Shown here piece after piece: positions 1 through 8,729 of a stretch of DNA of 64,000 nt. The translations under genes and the position numbers were made by a program. Within the stretch, counting starts at the first letter, position 1. Each line of letters opens with the position of its first letter. The stretch is from JAJAZB01 sp964244295 (GTDB taxonomy: Bacteria; Bacteroidota; Bacteroidia; Cytophagales; Spirosomataceae), in NCBI GenBank assembly GCA_964244295.1, contig CAXTIG010000025.1, forward strand, positions 30,180 through 94,179, in the 5' to 3' direction. Under the pieces are notes generated by a model. The model searched no databases. It was not told where the DNA came from and worked only from the letters and a program-made list of their open reading frames with translations.

Positions 1-1
1 T

Positions 2-2737
2 ACCCAAAGCAACCAGCCGCTGTTCGTGGTGGATGGCGTGCCCATCGACAACGGCGGCGGGCAGTCGGGCACGGGCGACGCCTTCAAGTACGCCACCGGG
101 CCGCTGTCGGTCTCGAATTCGCAGACGGGGGTCTCGAATTCCAACCGCGCCCTCGACATCAACCAGGACGACATCGAGACCGTCACGGTGCTGAAAGGCC
201 CGGCGGCGGCGGCGCTCTACGGCTCGCGGGCGGCGAGCGGGGCGATTTTGATTACCACCAAAAAAGGCAAGTACAACGGGGTGAAAAAAAACACCGTCAG
301 TTACACGACGTCGTACACCCTCGTCGAACCGAATCGCTTTCCCGACTACCAGAACGAGTACGGACGCGGCACTTCGCTCAACGGGGCGGGCCAACCCGCC
401 CGGCCCGTGTACCAGCCCAACGCCGACCAGTCGAACTGGGGACCGCTGATTGCGGGGCAAAACGTCGCCAGCGCCTATACCGCGCCCGACCGCGCCCTGT
501 TTGGCCTGCCCGATTCGGTGCGGCTGACGGCCTACCCCAACAACGTCCGCGATATGTTTAGGCAGGGCAGCAACCAGCAGCACAACCTGGCTTTTTCGGG
601 CGCGACGGAGAAAACGAGCTACTACTTTTCGTACGGCCTGGTGCGGGAAAAAGGCTTCATGGAAAGCAACCAACTCGACCGCCACACGCTCGCCGTCAAC
701 GCCAGCAGCCAGTTGACCAACCGACTCACCCTCGGCTCGAACGCGCAGGTGATTTACAACACTTCGCAGCGCAGCCCCATCGGCAACCAGTTGTCGAACC
801 CGCTGTTCCGGGGATGGTTTTTACCGCGTGATTATGATTTGAAAAACGAACCCTCCCAGCGCCCCGACGGCTCGCAGGTGTATTTCAACAACAACACCGA
901 CAACCCGTACTGGACCCTCCGCAACAACCTCTACAACGACGACCGGGTGCGCTTCATTGGCAACGTCAACGCCACCTTCAAATTCACCGACTGGCTGAGT
1001 TACAACGGGCGCATCGGCACCGACGTGTTTACGGAACGGCGGAAAACCGTGGACGCCATCGGCGCGCGCGGCCAGGCCAACCACTCGGTGGCGGGCGTGG
1101 GGGCCATCGGCAACCGCTCCGTGTTTCGCCAGGAAACCAGCATTTACAACAACCTGACGCTGAACCGGAATTTGACCGAAAATTTAACGATGAACGTGCT
1201 GCTGGGCAGTGAGTTGAACATCCTCCGTTCGCTCGACCAGGGCGTGGTGGGCAACACCACCGTGACGCGGGATTTCCAGAACATCACCAACGCGGCCAAC
1301 TTCGTGCCCTTCGAGTACCTCGACCGCAAGCGGCTCATCGGCGTGTACGCCAACGTCGATTTGGCCTACAAGCAGTGGGCGTTTCTCCAACTGACGGGCC
1401 GCAACGACTGGTCGTCGACGTTTCGGAAAGCCAACCGCAGTTACTTCTACCCCTCGGTTTCGGGCAGCGTGGTGCTGACCGACGCCATCCCGGCGCTCAA
1501 GGGCCAGGACGTGCTGAGTTTTGCCAAACTAAAATCGGCCTGGGCGAAAGTGGGCCGCGAAGCCGATACCTACTCAACCGAAGTGTACTACGAACCGGCC
1601 AACCCGCAGGACGGCTGGCCCGCCCAAATCACCTACCCCTTCCTGGGGCAACTGGGGCGGCGCTTGCAGGATGCCGTGGGCAATCCCAACCTGGGGCCGG
1701 AATTCACCCGGAGTTGGGAAGTGGGCACGGAACTGCGGTTCTGGAAAGGCCGCGTCGGCCTCGACCTGACGTACTTCAACCAACGCAGCACCGACATCAT
1801 CCTGAGCGTGCCCGTGGCGGCGGCGAGCGGATTCGTCTCGGTAGCCCAAAACGCCGGGGTGCTCGAATCGGGCGGCTGGGAGTGGAGCCTGTCGGTGACG
1901 CCCCTCCAGCGCGGCGATTGGCGGCTCAACGTGGCCTTCAACGGCGGGCGCATCCGCAACAACGTCGTCTCGCTCGCGCCGGGGGTGCAAAACATCAGCC
2001 TCGGCCCCTTCACCACCGCCCAGGGTCGCATCGAAGCCGGGCAACCCTACGGCGTGATTTACGCCAACACGCTACTGCGCACGCCCGACGGCCAACTGGT
2101 GCTCAACCCGGCCTCCGGCCTGCCCAGCCTCGACACGCGCGGCGTGCAGAAGGTGGGCGACCCCAACCCCAACTGGACGGGCGGCGTGACGACCAACCTG
2201 AGTTACAAGGGCCTGGCGCTCAATTTCCTCATCGACATCAAACGCGGCGGCACCATCCTCTCACGGGTCATCGGCGATTTGCGCCGCACGGGCACCGTGG
2301 CCGAAACCGCCGAGTTTCCGCGCTTCGGAGCCGACGGATTGCCGCCGAAGTCCTACGTGATTGAAGGCGTGGCCGGCACCATCAAAGCCGACGGCACCCT
2401 CGAAACCCAGGGTGCGAACACCGTCCCCGTGTCGGCGCAGCAGTACTGGTCGAGTTTGTACAACTTCAACAACCCAGGGATGTTCGTCTTCGACGGCTCC
2501 TGGACGCGCCTGCGCGAAGCCAGCCTGACCTACAACCTGCCCGCCGGATTGTTGGCAAAAACGCCTTTCAGCGTCCTGTCCGTGGGTGTTAACGGCCGCA
2601 ACCTGCTGCTCTGGACGAAGGTGCCCCACATCGACCCGGAGGTGAACGTGGGCAGCAACCAGAACGTGCAGGGCATCGAATTCAACACCCTGCCCCAGGC
2701 CCGGACGTTCGGGGTGGTGGTTAGGGCTTCGTTTTAA
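2..2737 (+). CDS. SusC/RagA-family TonB-dependent receptor, 5' end outside the window
   Basis: Outer-membrane TonB-dependent importer of the SusC/RagA type, pairing with the SusD-like lipoprotein immediately downstream to take up an oligomeric nutrient whose identity the sequence does not reveal. The frame is already open at base 2, so signal peptide, carboxypeptidase-like domain and the first part of the plug are missing. What remains starts in the plug (PLFVVDGVPIDN, then DIETVTVLKGPAAAALYGSRAASGAILITTKKG, the classic SusC plug signature) and continues through the whole 22-strand barrel to a C-terminal aromatic residue (VVVRASF), as expected for BAM-dependent insertion. About 910 residues are visible of a usual 1000-1100. 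Family assignment is secure; substrate is unknown. Confidence 0.95.
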   Translation, partial: TQSNQPLFVVDGVPIDNGGGQSGTGDAFKYATGPLSVSNSQTGVSNSNRALDINQDDIETVTVLKGPAAAALYGSRAASGAILITTKKGKYNGVKKNTVSYTTSYTLVEPNRFPDYQNEYGRGTSLNGAGQPARPVYQPNADQSNWGPLIAGQNVASAYTAPDRALFGLPDSVRLTAYPNNVRDMFRQGSNQQHNLAFSGATEKTSYYFSYGLVREKGFMESNQLDRHTLAVNASSQLTNRLTLGSNAQVIYNTSQRSPIGNQLSNPLFRGWFLPRDYDLKNEPSQRPDGSQVYFNNNTDNPYWTLRNNLYNDDRVRFIGNVNATFKFTDWLSYNGRIGTDVFTERRKTVDAIGARGQANHSVAGVGAIGNRSVFRQETSIYNNLTLNRNLTENLTMNVLLGSELNILRSLDQGVVGNTTVTRDFQNITNAANFVPFEYLDRKRLIGVYANVDLAYKQWAFLQLTGRNDWSSTFRKANRSYFYPSVSGSVVLTDAIPALKGQDVLSFAKLKSAWAKVGREADTYSTEVYYEPANPQDGWPAQITYPFLGQLGRRLQDAVGNPNLGPEFTRSWEVGTELRFWKGRVGLDLTYFNQRSTDIILSVPVAAASGFVSVAQNAGVLESGGWEWSLSVTPLQRGDWRLNVAFNGGRIRNNVVSLAPGVQNISLGPFTTAQGRIEAGQPYGVIYANTLLRTPDGQLVLNPASGLPSLDTRGVQKVGDPNPNWTGGVTTNLSYKGLALNFLIDIKRGGTILSRVIGDLRRTGTVAETAEFPRFGADGLPPKSYVIEGVAGTIKADGTLETQGANTVPVSAQQYWSSLYNFNNPGMFVFDGSWTRLREASLTYNLPAGLLAKTPFSVLSVGVNGRNLLLWTKVPHIDPEVNVGSNQNVQGIEFNTLPQARTFGVVVRASF

Positions 2738-2739
2738 TC

Positions 2740-2858
2740 TGTCTGAACCGCGATTGGCCTGGATTTACAGATTTTCAGGATGATAAAATCCAAAAATCGA
2801 AAATCAGGAATCAGCCATCCTGAAAATCCTAAAATCCAGGCCAATCGCGGTTCAGACA
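2740..2858. repeat. Imperfect 42-nt inverted repeat between susC and susD
   Basis: Arms 2740-2781 and 2817-2858 are complementary except for a short mismatched patch (acag against tagg), with a 35-nt A-rich spacer. It fills nearly the whole gap between susC and susD. In the mRNA it would form a long stem just after the susC stop; this could attenuate or stabilise the message so that susC and susD are made in different amounts, but that role is inferred. Confidence 0.85.
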
Positions 2859-2873
2859 AAAACTTATTCACCC

Positions 2874-4433
2874 ATGAATTTTCTCCGAAAACCAACCAAA
2901 TCGCTCATCCTCGTCGGGTTGCTACTCGCCACAGCGGGCTGCACCGACTACCTCGAAATCAACCTCAACCCCAACTTGCCCACCTCGGCCACGCCCAACC
3001 TGCTGCTGACCAGCATCGAGGGCAACGTGGGCTTTGCGATGGGGGCCGACGTTCACAAGTACACCTTGCTCTGGTCGCAGCAATTCGCCGCGCAAAACGG
3101 GCGGCAAACCGAGGCCTACGATGCCTACACCATCGCCCCGACGGAGGTGAACACCGCCTTCCGGGTCAACGCCTACGCCGGGCCGCTGGCCGACATCGAC
3201 GAATTGCTCAAACGCGACCCCGCCGCCACGCACCCGTTTTATTTCGGCATCGCCAAAACCCTCAAGGGATTTTACGTCGCCACCCTGGCCGATCTCTGGG
3301 GCGATATTCCCTTCAAGGAAGCCCTCCAGGGAACCGCCAACCTCCAGCCCAAACTCGACGCCTCCAAAGACGTGTACGAGTCGGCGCTGAAACTGCTCGA
3401 CGAGGGCATCGCCGAATTCAGCAAAACCTCGGCGCTGGCGGCCCCCGGCCCCGACGATTATTTCTACGGCGGCAACGCCCAGCGCTGGATTCGGCTGGCG
3501 AACACCGTGAAGCTGCGCCTGTACCTGCACCAACTCAACGCCCAGGCCGTGACGCCGCAGGTGGTCGGGGATTTTGTGAAAGCCAACGAAACGAAATTCC
3601 TGAGCGCGACGGCGGACGATTTTCAGTTGCGGTTTGAAGTCACCGCCGGGAAACAAAACCCCATCCACCAGTTCATCCTGCTCCGCACCGACGACCTCGC
3701 CGTGAGCGCCACCATCGTGGAGTTGATGAACGCCAAAGCCGACCCGCGTCGGGCCAGCTACTTCTCGCCCGCGCCCTTCAGCCCAGCGGCAGTCACGACC
3801 CCGCCCAGCGGCACGACGGGCTACGTTGGTCTGGCCAACGGCACGGGAGCCAACCAGGTGCGTAACACCCTCTCGCGCCTCAACACCTACGTGCGCGGGG
3901 CCATCACCAACGCCGCCCTGCCCCCCGGCCCGACGCTGACCGTCAACGGCGCGGGCACCAGCCTAAACTACGACGGCTCGGCCCCGATTCGGATGCTGCT
4001 GTTTTCGGAGTACAATTTCATCCGCGCCGAACTGGCGTTGCGCTACGGCGGCCCCGGCGAGGCGCAGGCATTTTTTGAAGCGGGCGTGCGGGCCTCGTTC
4101 GCCAACGCGGGTCAGACGGCGGCCCAGGCCACGGCCTACCTCGCGACCCAGGGCGCGTTGGGCACGGGCGACGCGGCGTTGAAAAAACTCATCGAGGAAA
4201 AGTACGTCGCCAGCTACATGGTCGGCGTGGAACCCTGGAACGACTGGCGGCGCACGGGCTACCCGACGCTCTCCAAAATTCCGGCGGCGGCGAATCCCGG
4301 CAACGGCGGCCGCGTGCCCCGCGCCCTGCCGTACCCCCAACAGGAAGTGGACGCCAACCCCAACATGACCCAGCGCACGACGTTGAGCGAGCGGCCGGTG
4401 TTTTGGGACGTGCGGACGGCGGGGCCGCAGTGA
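2874..4433 (+). CDS. SusD/RagB-family nutrient-binding outer-membrane lipoprotein
   Basis: Surface lipoprotein that forms the lid over the SusC channel and binds the substrate. The first 22 residues are a lipoprotein signal ending in LLATAGC, so Cys23 is the lipidation site. The body is the helical TPR-like SusD fold, recognised by the N-terminal YLEINLNPNLPT segment, the FYFGIAKTLKGFYVATLADLWGDIPFKEAL block and the C-terminal NDWRRTGYP motif. At 519 residues it has normal family length; composition resembles the SusD/RagB branch whose members carry a mid-protein VELMNAKADPRR segment. It follows the partial susC by 136 bases that hold a long inverted repeat. Function is well supported at family level; ligand is unknown. 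Confidence 0.95.
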   Translation: MNFLRKPTKSLILVGLLLATAGCTDYLEINLNPNLPTSATPNLLLTSIEGNVGFAMGADVHKYTLLWSQQFAAQNGRQTEAYDAYTIAPTEVNTAFRVNAYAGPLADIDELLKRDPAATHPFYFGIAKTLKGFYVATLADLWGDIPFKEALQGTANLQPKLDASKDVYESALKLLDEGIAEFSKTSALAAPGPDDYFYGGNAQRWIRLANTVKLRLYLHQLNAQAVTPQVVGDFVKANETKFLSATADDFQLRFEVTAGKQNPIHQFILLRTDDLAVSATIVELMNAKADPRRASYFSPAPFSPAAVTTPPSGTTGYVGLANGTGANQVRNTLSRLNTYVRGAITNAALPPGPTLTVNGAGTSLNYDGSAPIRMLLFSEYNFIRAELALRYGGPGEAQAFFEAGVRASFANAGQTAAQATAYLATQGALGTGDAALKKLIEEKYVASYMVGVEPWNDWRRTGYPTLSKIPAAANPGNGGRVPRALPYPQQEVDANPNMTQRTTLSERPVFWDVRTAGPQ

Positions 4434-4457
4434 AATAAAGGGGAAACTCAAAATTTT

Positions 4458-4515
4458 GAAGGCTTCTTTTTTACTGAACCGGGAGGTGTCCTGGTTCAGT
4501 AAAAAAGAAGCCTTC
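4458..4515. terminator. Bidirectional terminator hairpin
   Basis: Perfect 23-bp stem (4458-4480 with 4493-4515) with a 12-nt loop and a run of six T/A within the arms, lying between the convergent susD and the D-2-hydroxyacid dehydrogenase. Each strand presents a stem followed by T-rich sequence, so it can end transcription from both sides. Confidence 0.8.
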
Positions 4516-4543
4516 ACTGCTTTCACCTCGATTTCCTCCAGGT

Positions 4544-5491
4544 TCAACTTACCACATTCACCGGATTCCCCTCCAAAAACGCCCTCAAATTATCCGCCGC
4601 GATGGTAAGCAATCGTTGCCGGGCTTCTACGGCGGCCCAGGCGTTGTGCGGCGTAATTACGCAGTTGGGGGCGGCGAGCAACGGGTTTTCCGCCCTGGGC
4701 GGTTCCTGCGAAAGCACGTCCAGCGCGGCTCCGGCCAGCGTGCCACTGTGAAGCGCCGCCGCCAAATCTTCCTCCACAATCAGCGGCCCCCGGCCCGTGT
4801 TGATGAGTCGCGCCGACGGCTTCATCAGCCCCAGCGTGCGGGCGTTGACCAGTCCCCGTGTGGCATCGGTGAGGGGGCAGTGAAGCGAGAGAAAATCGCT
4901 TTCCCGAAACAAGGTTTCCACATCTACGAAGGTGACCCCCTCCTCCGGTTCCGGGTGGCGGCGGTTGGCGAGGATGCGCATTCCGAAGGCCCGCCCGATG
5001 GTGGCCACGGTGCGGGCAATGGCCCCGTAGCCCATCAACCCCAGGGTTTTTCCGGCCAGTTCGGGAATCGGGCTGAGCGTGTAGGCAAAATCGGGACAGC
5101 GCACCCAACCGCCCGCCCGAACGCTTTCGGCGTGTTCCTGAATGCGGTTCGTAAAATTCAAGAGCATCGCAAATACCTGCTGCGCCACGGCCTGTGAACT
5201 ATACCCGCGCACGTTGGTAACTACGATGCCCCGCTCGCGGGCCGCTGTCACATCGACCATGTCGTAGCCGGTGGCGGTGACGCCGATGTAGCGAAGCCGG
5301 GGCAGTTGGGCCATCGTGGTCGCCCGGATGGGTTCTTTGTTAGTGATGATGACCTCGGCATCCTGGGCACGTTCCACCACCTGGGCGGCGGGCGTGCGGT
5401 CGTAGTAGCGAACGGTGCCGAGGGCTTCGAACGGTGCCCAGGTGAGGTCGCTGGGGTTGAGGGTGTAGCCGTCGAGAAGGATGATGTTCAT
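4544..5491 (-). CDS. D-2-hydroxyacid dehydrogenase (NAD-dependent, glycerate dehydrogenase-like)
   Basis: Cytoplasmic NAD(P)-dependent oxidoreductase that interconverts a 2-keto acid and a D-2-hydroxy acid; hydroxypyruvate/glycerate is the best guess for this subgroup. The 315 residues show the N-terminal substrate domain, the Rossmann motif GYGAIA at 154-159, and the three catalytic residues Arg234 (NTGRG), Glu263 (SQEPP) and His282 (TPHNAW). The common TPHIAW is TPHNAW here, a minor change. The gene stands alone, convergent with susD and divergent from the SDR gene. The precise substrate cannot be told from sequence; SerA-type regulatory ACT domains are absent, which argues against phosphoglycerate dehydrogenase. 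Confidence 0.88.
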   Translation of the reverse strand: MNIILLDGYTLNPSDLTWAPFEALGTVRYYDRTPAAQVVERAQDAEVIITNKEPIRATTMAQLPRLRYIGVTATGYDMVDVTAARERGIVVTNVRGYSSQAVAQQVFAMLLNFTNRIQEHAESVRAGGWVRCPDFAYTLSPIPELAGKTLGLMGYGAIARTVATIGRAFGMRILANRRHPEPEEGVTFVDVETLFRESDFLSLHCPLTDATRGLVNARTLGLMKPSARLINTGRGPLIVEEDLAAALHSGTLAGAALDVLSQEPPRAENPLLAAPNCVITPHNAWAAVEARQRLLTIAADNLRAFLEGNPVNVVS

Positions 5492-5631
5492 GGGGCAAAA
5501 CTACGGTTTGATTGGGTTTAAGGGCTTGACACGGGTTGAAGTTTGAAGATACCCCAACCAACTAAATTCAGGCGGAGCGGTTTTGGAGAAGGGAACGGGG
5601 AACACCCGAAAGAATTTTCTTCAAAAACAGC

Positions 5632-6474
5632 ATGAATCAAAAAATCGCCATCGTCACCGGGGCCAATGCGGGCATGGGCCGCGTTACCGCGCTGACACTC
5701 GCCCAACAAAATTTTGAAGTGGTGTTGCTGTGCCGCAACCGCCAGAAAGGCGAAGCCGCCCTGCATGATATCCGCCGCAAAGCGGGCCACGAGGCCGTCC
5801 ACCTGGTGCTGGGCGACCTGTCTTCGCAGGCCGACATCCGCCGGGCGGCGGCGGAAATCAAGACCCGGTTTCCCGTCATCGACGTATTGGTCAACAACGC
5901 CGGGGCCGTCAACGGCCACTACACCGAAACCGTGGACGGGCTGGAAACGACCTGGGCGGTGAACCACCTCGCCTATTTTCTGCTGACGAATTTATTGTTG
6001 GAAAACCTGAAGGCGGCTCCATCGGCGCGAATCGTCAACCTCGCCTCGCGGGCGGAAGCCTTTGGCAGGATGAACTGGGACGACGTAAACGGGCGGCGCG
6101 GGTATTCTGGCACGAAAGCCTATGGGCAGTCAAAACTGGCGAATATTTTATTCACCAACGCCCTGGCCCGGCGGCTCGGCGGCACCCGCGTGACGGTCAA
6201 CGCCGTACACCCCGGCGCGGTGCGGAGCGAATTTGGACGCACGGGCGGGGGCTGGTTCGGCACCTTGTTCAACACGTTTGGGTTTCTGATGCGCAGTTCC
6301 GAAAAAGGGGCTGAAACGGCAATTTGGCTGGCGACTTCGCCCGAAGTGGAGGGCGTAACGGGACGGTATTTTTCCGATAAAAAACCCATTTCGGCCCAGG
6401 CCATCGTTCATGACCCTGACGCGATGGAACGGCTCTGGGCGCTGAGTAACCGGCAGACGAATTCGGCGTTTTGA
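5632..6474 (+). CDS. Short-chain dehydrogenase/reductase (retinol dehydrogenase-like SDR)
   Basis: NAD(P)(H)-dependent SDR oxidoreductase of unknown substrate. Classical features: cofactor motif TGANAGMG (residues 9-16), NNAG (88-91), catalytic Ser139, and YGQSK giving Tyr164 and Lys168. The long C-terminal substrate region and the AVHPGAVRSEF segment resemble the RDH11-14/WW-domain oxidoreductase-like group, whose bacterial members are mostly uncharacterised. The length, 280 residues, is normal. It is transcribed divergently from the preceding dehydrogenase across about 140 bases. Family call is firm; physiological role is open. Confidence 0.9.
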   Translation: MNQKIAIVTGANAGMGRVTALTLAQQNFEVVLLCRNRQKGEAALHDIRRKAGHEAVHLVLGDLSSQADIRRAAAEIKTRFPVIDVLVNNAGAVNGHYTETVDGLETTWAVNHLAYFLLTNLLLENLKAAPSARIVNLASRAEAFGRMNWDDVNGRRGYSGTKAYGQSKLANILFTNALARRLGGTRVTVNAVHPGAVRSEFGRTGGGWFGTLFNTFGFLMRSSEKGAETAIWLATSPEVEGVTGRYFSDKKPISAQAIVHDPDAMERLWALSNRQTNSAF

Positions 6475-6532
6475 AAAACAGAGGTGGAAACCGAAAGCAA
6501 GAAAGAGGGTAGACGATTTGACGCAGGTGAGA

Positions 6533-6868
6533 TTAGTTTTTCACCTCCAGCACCTCGATTTCGTCCTGAATGGTTTTGGTTCCCCAGCCGCACTTAAGCT
6601 CCTTCTGGCGGCCGGTGGAACGGTAACGCACCGTGACCGAATCGTAGTGATAGTACGTTTCTTTGCCCACAAATTGCCGGATAACGTCGAGGTTGGCGGG
6701 CACGTAGGTTTTTTTGGCGATGTAAAAATTCCAGTCGCAGCCATCCGCCGCCAGGGTGTTGCTCAAAATGGCCTGGTCGGTCAGTTCCGGGCCAGTTTCG
6801 TGTTCGATTTTCTTCATGCAGCCCAGCGCCAGGAGCAACACAACCTGCAAAATGGTCTTTTTCATCAC
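6533..6868 (-). CDS. Small putative lipoprotein, unknown function
   Basis: A 111-residue protein with a lysine-rich start and a hydrophobic stretch ending LLLALGC, so Cys17 is a likely lipid-attachment residue. The mature part has a single DGCDW segment and ends in a short basic/acidic tail (LEVKN). No domain recognised. It follows the next minus-strand gene by 67 bases and may be cotranscribed with it. The same region has open frames on the other strand, but only this one has an export signal and a sensible start. Confidence 0.6.
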   Translation of the reverse strand: MMKKTILQVVLLLALGCMKKIEHETGPELTDQAILSNTLAADGCDWNFYIAKKTYVPANLDVIRQFVGKETYYHYDSVTVRYRSTGRQKELKCGWGTKTIQDEIEVLEVKN

Positions 6869-6935
6869 GGTTTAAGAAGGATTTACCGCAAGGACTCAAA
6901 AAACCGGGCGAGGGTTGGAAGGGCGTGAAGAAAAA

Positions 6936-7616
6936 TTATAGCCCGTCGTAAAACCGCAGTACTTTCCCCACGTCGGCCCAGTCACGCAGGCGAAGTTTTT
7001 CGCTCGTCAGGTATGCTTCCACCTGCGGGGCCTTGTCGGAGAGGGCTTCGAGCAGGCTGCGTTTTTCGCGCTTCACCCGCACCGGGGCCACTCCGGGCCG
7101 GGCCACGTAATAACTTTGGTTGAAATCGAACCGCTTGTGCTTCGTGGCTGAGTTGTAACTCGTTACGTCGAGCAGCGAGGCTTTCGTGCGTTTGAGCAGG
7201 CTGCTTTTACCCGTGTACAACACTTCGTAAAAACTGGCAGGCGTTTGCTCGTCTACGGCGGCAAACCCATTGCGGAAGCGCCGGGCTGCGGGCCGGGTGC
7301 TGTCGCCCAGAATAAATTCCCGGACGGGAAACGAAACCCGGTACACGTTTTCACTCAATTGAAACTCAGGCAGGTCGCGTTCGGCGTTGTAGCGCAGGGC
7401 GATGGCGCTGTAGATTTTCCCCGTGGTGGTCTGGAGGGTACCCCCGATCCACTCTTCGGGAATGAAGGGTTGATTTTCGTAGTTGGTGTACGCGCCAGTG
7501 GCAATCAGGTTGCCGCTCTCGACCTGGTTATTTCCGAGTTGATTGACGTTCACCTGGGCGTGGCTGGTCAGCGTAGCGAGGAGCGGAAGGAGAAAAAGGG
7601 CGCGGGTCATGGGCAA
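6936..7616 (-). CDS. Exported protein of unknown function (Bacteroidota-type)
   Basis: 226 residues with a cleavable signal peptide (hydrophobic LFLLPLLATLT followed by SHAQ). The mature part carries the arrangement GGTLQTTTGKIY...LRYNAERDLPEF and a later SFYEVLYTGKSSLLKR block that I associate with exported proteins of unknown function common in Cytophagales. No catalytic motif is visible. Alternative start Met4 (MTRALFL) is equally good. It is the upstream gene of a possible two-gene unit with the small lipoprotein that follows on the same strand. Confidence 0.65.
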   Translation of the reverse strand: MPMTRALFLLPLLATLTSHAQVNVNQLGNNQVESGNLIATGAYTNYENQPFIPEEWIGGTLQTTTGKIYSAIALRYNAERDLPEFQLSENVYRVSFPVREFILGDSTRPAARRFRNGFAAVDEQTPASFYEVLYTGKSSLLKRTKASLLDVTSYNSATKHKRFDFNQSYYVARPGVAPVRVKREKRSLLEALSDKAPQVEAYLTSEKLRLRDWADVGKVLRFYDGL

Positions 7617-7709
7617 ATCCGGTTCGGTTTACGGTGAACAAAAAACGCATGGTTTCCCGAAAGACGCACCAGAGCGGGACGATTTATTCAGTTTTTTTAA
7701 AACTCAAAC

Positions 7710-7739
7710 TTGACTTTCAGACGAAGCACCTTATCTTTG
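7710..7739 (+). promoter_or_regulatory. Bacteroidota-type promoter of the tRNA pair
   Basis: TATCTTTG at 7732-7739 fits the TAnnTTTG -7 consensus exactly, with TTG at 7710-7712 at the spacing expected of the -33 element. The tRNA starts 13 bases after the -7 box. Position and match make this the clearest promoter in the window. Confidence 0.7.
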
Positions 7740-7751
7740 CACTCACAATAG

Positions 7752-7824
<73 letters not shown>

Positions 7825-7828
7825 CGAA

Positions 7829-7860
7829 GAAAAAAGCTACCCCAACGGGTGGCTTTTTTC
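7829..7860 (+). terminator. Terminator after initiator tRNA
   Basis: Stem aaaaaagctaccc/gggtggctttttt with a 4-nt loop and a T run, between the two tRNA genes. It would partly separate their transcription, or act as a processing hairpin. Confidence 0.7.
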
Positions 7861-7866
7861 GCCTCT

Positions 7867-7938
7867 GGTCCCGTAGTACAACGGATAGTATATGAGTTTC
7901 CGGAACTCAGGATCGTGGTTCGATTCCACGCGGGACCA
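7867..7938 (+). tRNA. tRNA-Arg (anticodon CCG)
   Basis: A 72-nt cloverleaf with perfect acceptor stem ggtcccg/cgggacc, anticodon stem tgagt/actca, loop ttccgga giving anticodon CCG (reads CGG), T stem cgtgg/ccacg, discriminator A. CCA is not encoded. It sits 42 bases after the initiator tRNA. Confidence 0.93.
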
Positions 7939-7949
7939 CGAAACACGTC

Positions 7950-7985
7950 AAAAAGCCTCAAATCAGCCTGATTTGAGGCTTTTTT
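7950..7985 (+). terminator. Terminator after tRNA-Arg
   Basis: Near-perfect 16-bp stem (7950-7965 with 7969-7984) with a 3-nt loop, ending in six T. The following 200 bases up to the next gene contain nothing I recognise apart from a weak CACCTTTG box near 8158 that may be the promoter for the DM13 gene. Confidence 0.85.
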
Positions 7986-8199
7986 CATTTCAACTCGTTT
8001 CAGAACCTGTCAAGGCGGCCTTGCGTAGGTAGGCAGGTCACGGAAAAACGAGTAATTTGTCGAGGTCACCCGCCCCACCCATCTGAGAGGAAATCCACCG
8101 CCAGCTTGATTTAACTCGGAACGTCAGCCAGCCGACACTGGTTTTTTGCCGCATCCGACACCTTTGCTTCGTAAACCAACGGAACGCCTCCATTTCCCA

Positions 8200-8643
8200 A
8201 TGAAAAAACTCCTCTTCACCCTGCTGCTTCCGCTGGCGCTGGTCGCTTGCAAGAAAAATCCTGATTTCACGATCGTTGACGAACCGCTGCCCATCAACAA
8301 CGGCACGAACGGCGCTTCGACGATCCCGGAACCCATCACGCAAACGAAGGGCGTGTTCATGAACGGTGTTCATGCTACCTCCGGCAAGGTCAGCGTTGTG
8401 AAAAATGCCGAGGGCAAGGAATTTCTTGCGTTCGAGAATTTCAAAACCGATTCCGGCCCCGACCTGCGCATTTACCTGGCCGAAGACACCGGGGCTAAAA
8501 ACTTCATCGAAGTGGATCGCCTCACTAAACTGGGGACCTTCAGCATCCCGCTTCCCTCGGATACCAGCACCGCTCAGCGGAAGTACGTACTGATTTGGTG
8601 CCGTCCTTTTTCGGTGTTGTTCGGGAGCGCCGAATTGCAATGA
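8200..8643 (+). CDS. DM13-domain lipoprotein
   Basis: 147-residue lipoprotein: MKKLL start, hydrophobic core and LVAC with Cys17 as the lipidation site. The frame is open further upstream, but the start at 8200 is chosen because it gives a proper signal. The rest is a single DM13 domain (SGKVSVVKN, then FENFKTDSGPDLRIYL, then YVLIWCRPFSVLFGSAEL), a beta-sandwich proposed from family analysis to bind a redox cofactor through its conserved cysteine, which is present in IWC. Reported roles are electron transfer or adhesion, neither proven. It is followed by an outer-membrane barrel gene 86 bases downstream. Confidence 0.85.
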   Translation: MKKLLFTLLLPLALVACKKNPDFTIVDEPLPINNGTNGASTIPEPITQTKGVFMNGVHATSGKVSVVKNAEGKEFLAFENFKTDSGPDLRIYLAEDTGAKNFIEVDRLTKLGTFSIPLPSDTSTAQRKYVLIWCRPFSVLFGSAELQ

Positions 8644-8729
8644 GTTTGGTCGGTCCGCCTTGCGGCTCAGAAGTTTAGGGTAAAAATCAACGCTAAACGC
8701 TGAACGCAAAACACTACACTCTTTTTTCC

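Noticed and set aside
1375..2364. Long open frame inside susC in another register, with many similar long antisense frames across the window
   Set aside because: High GC produces long spurious frames; these are rich in Arg, Pro and Gly, overlap recognised genes and show no family motif.
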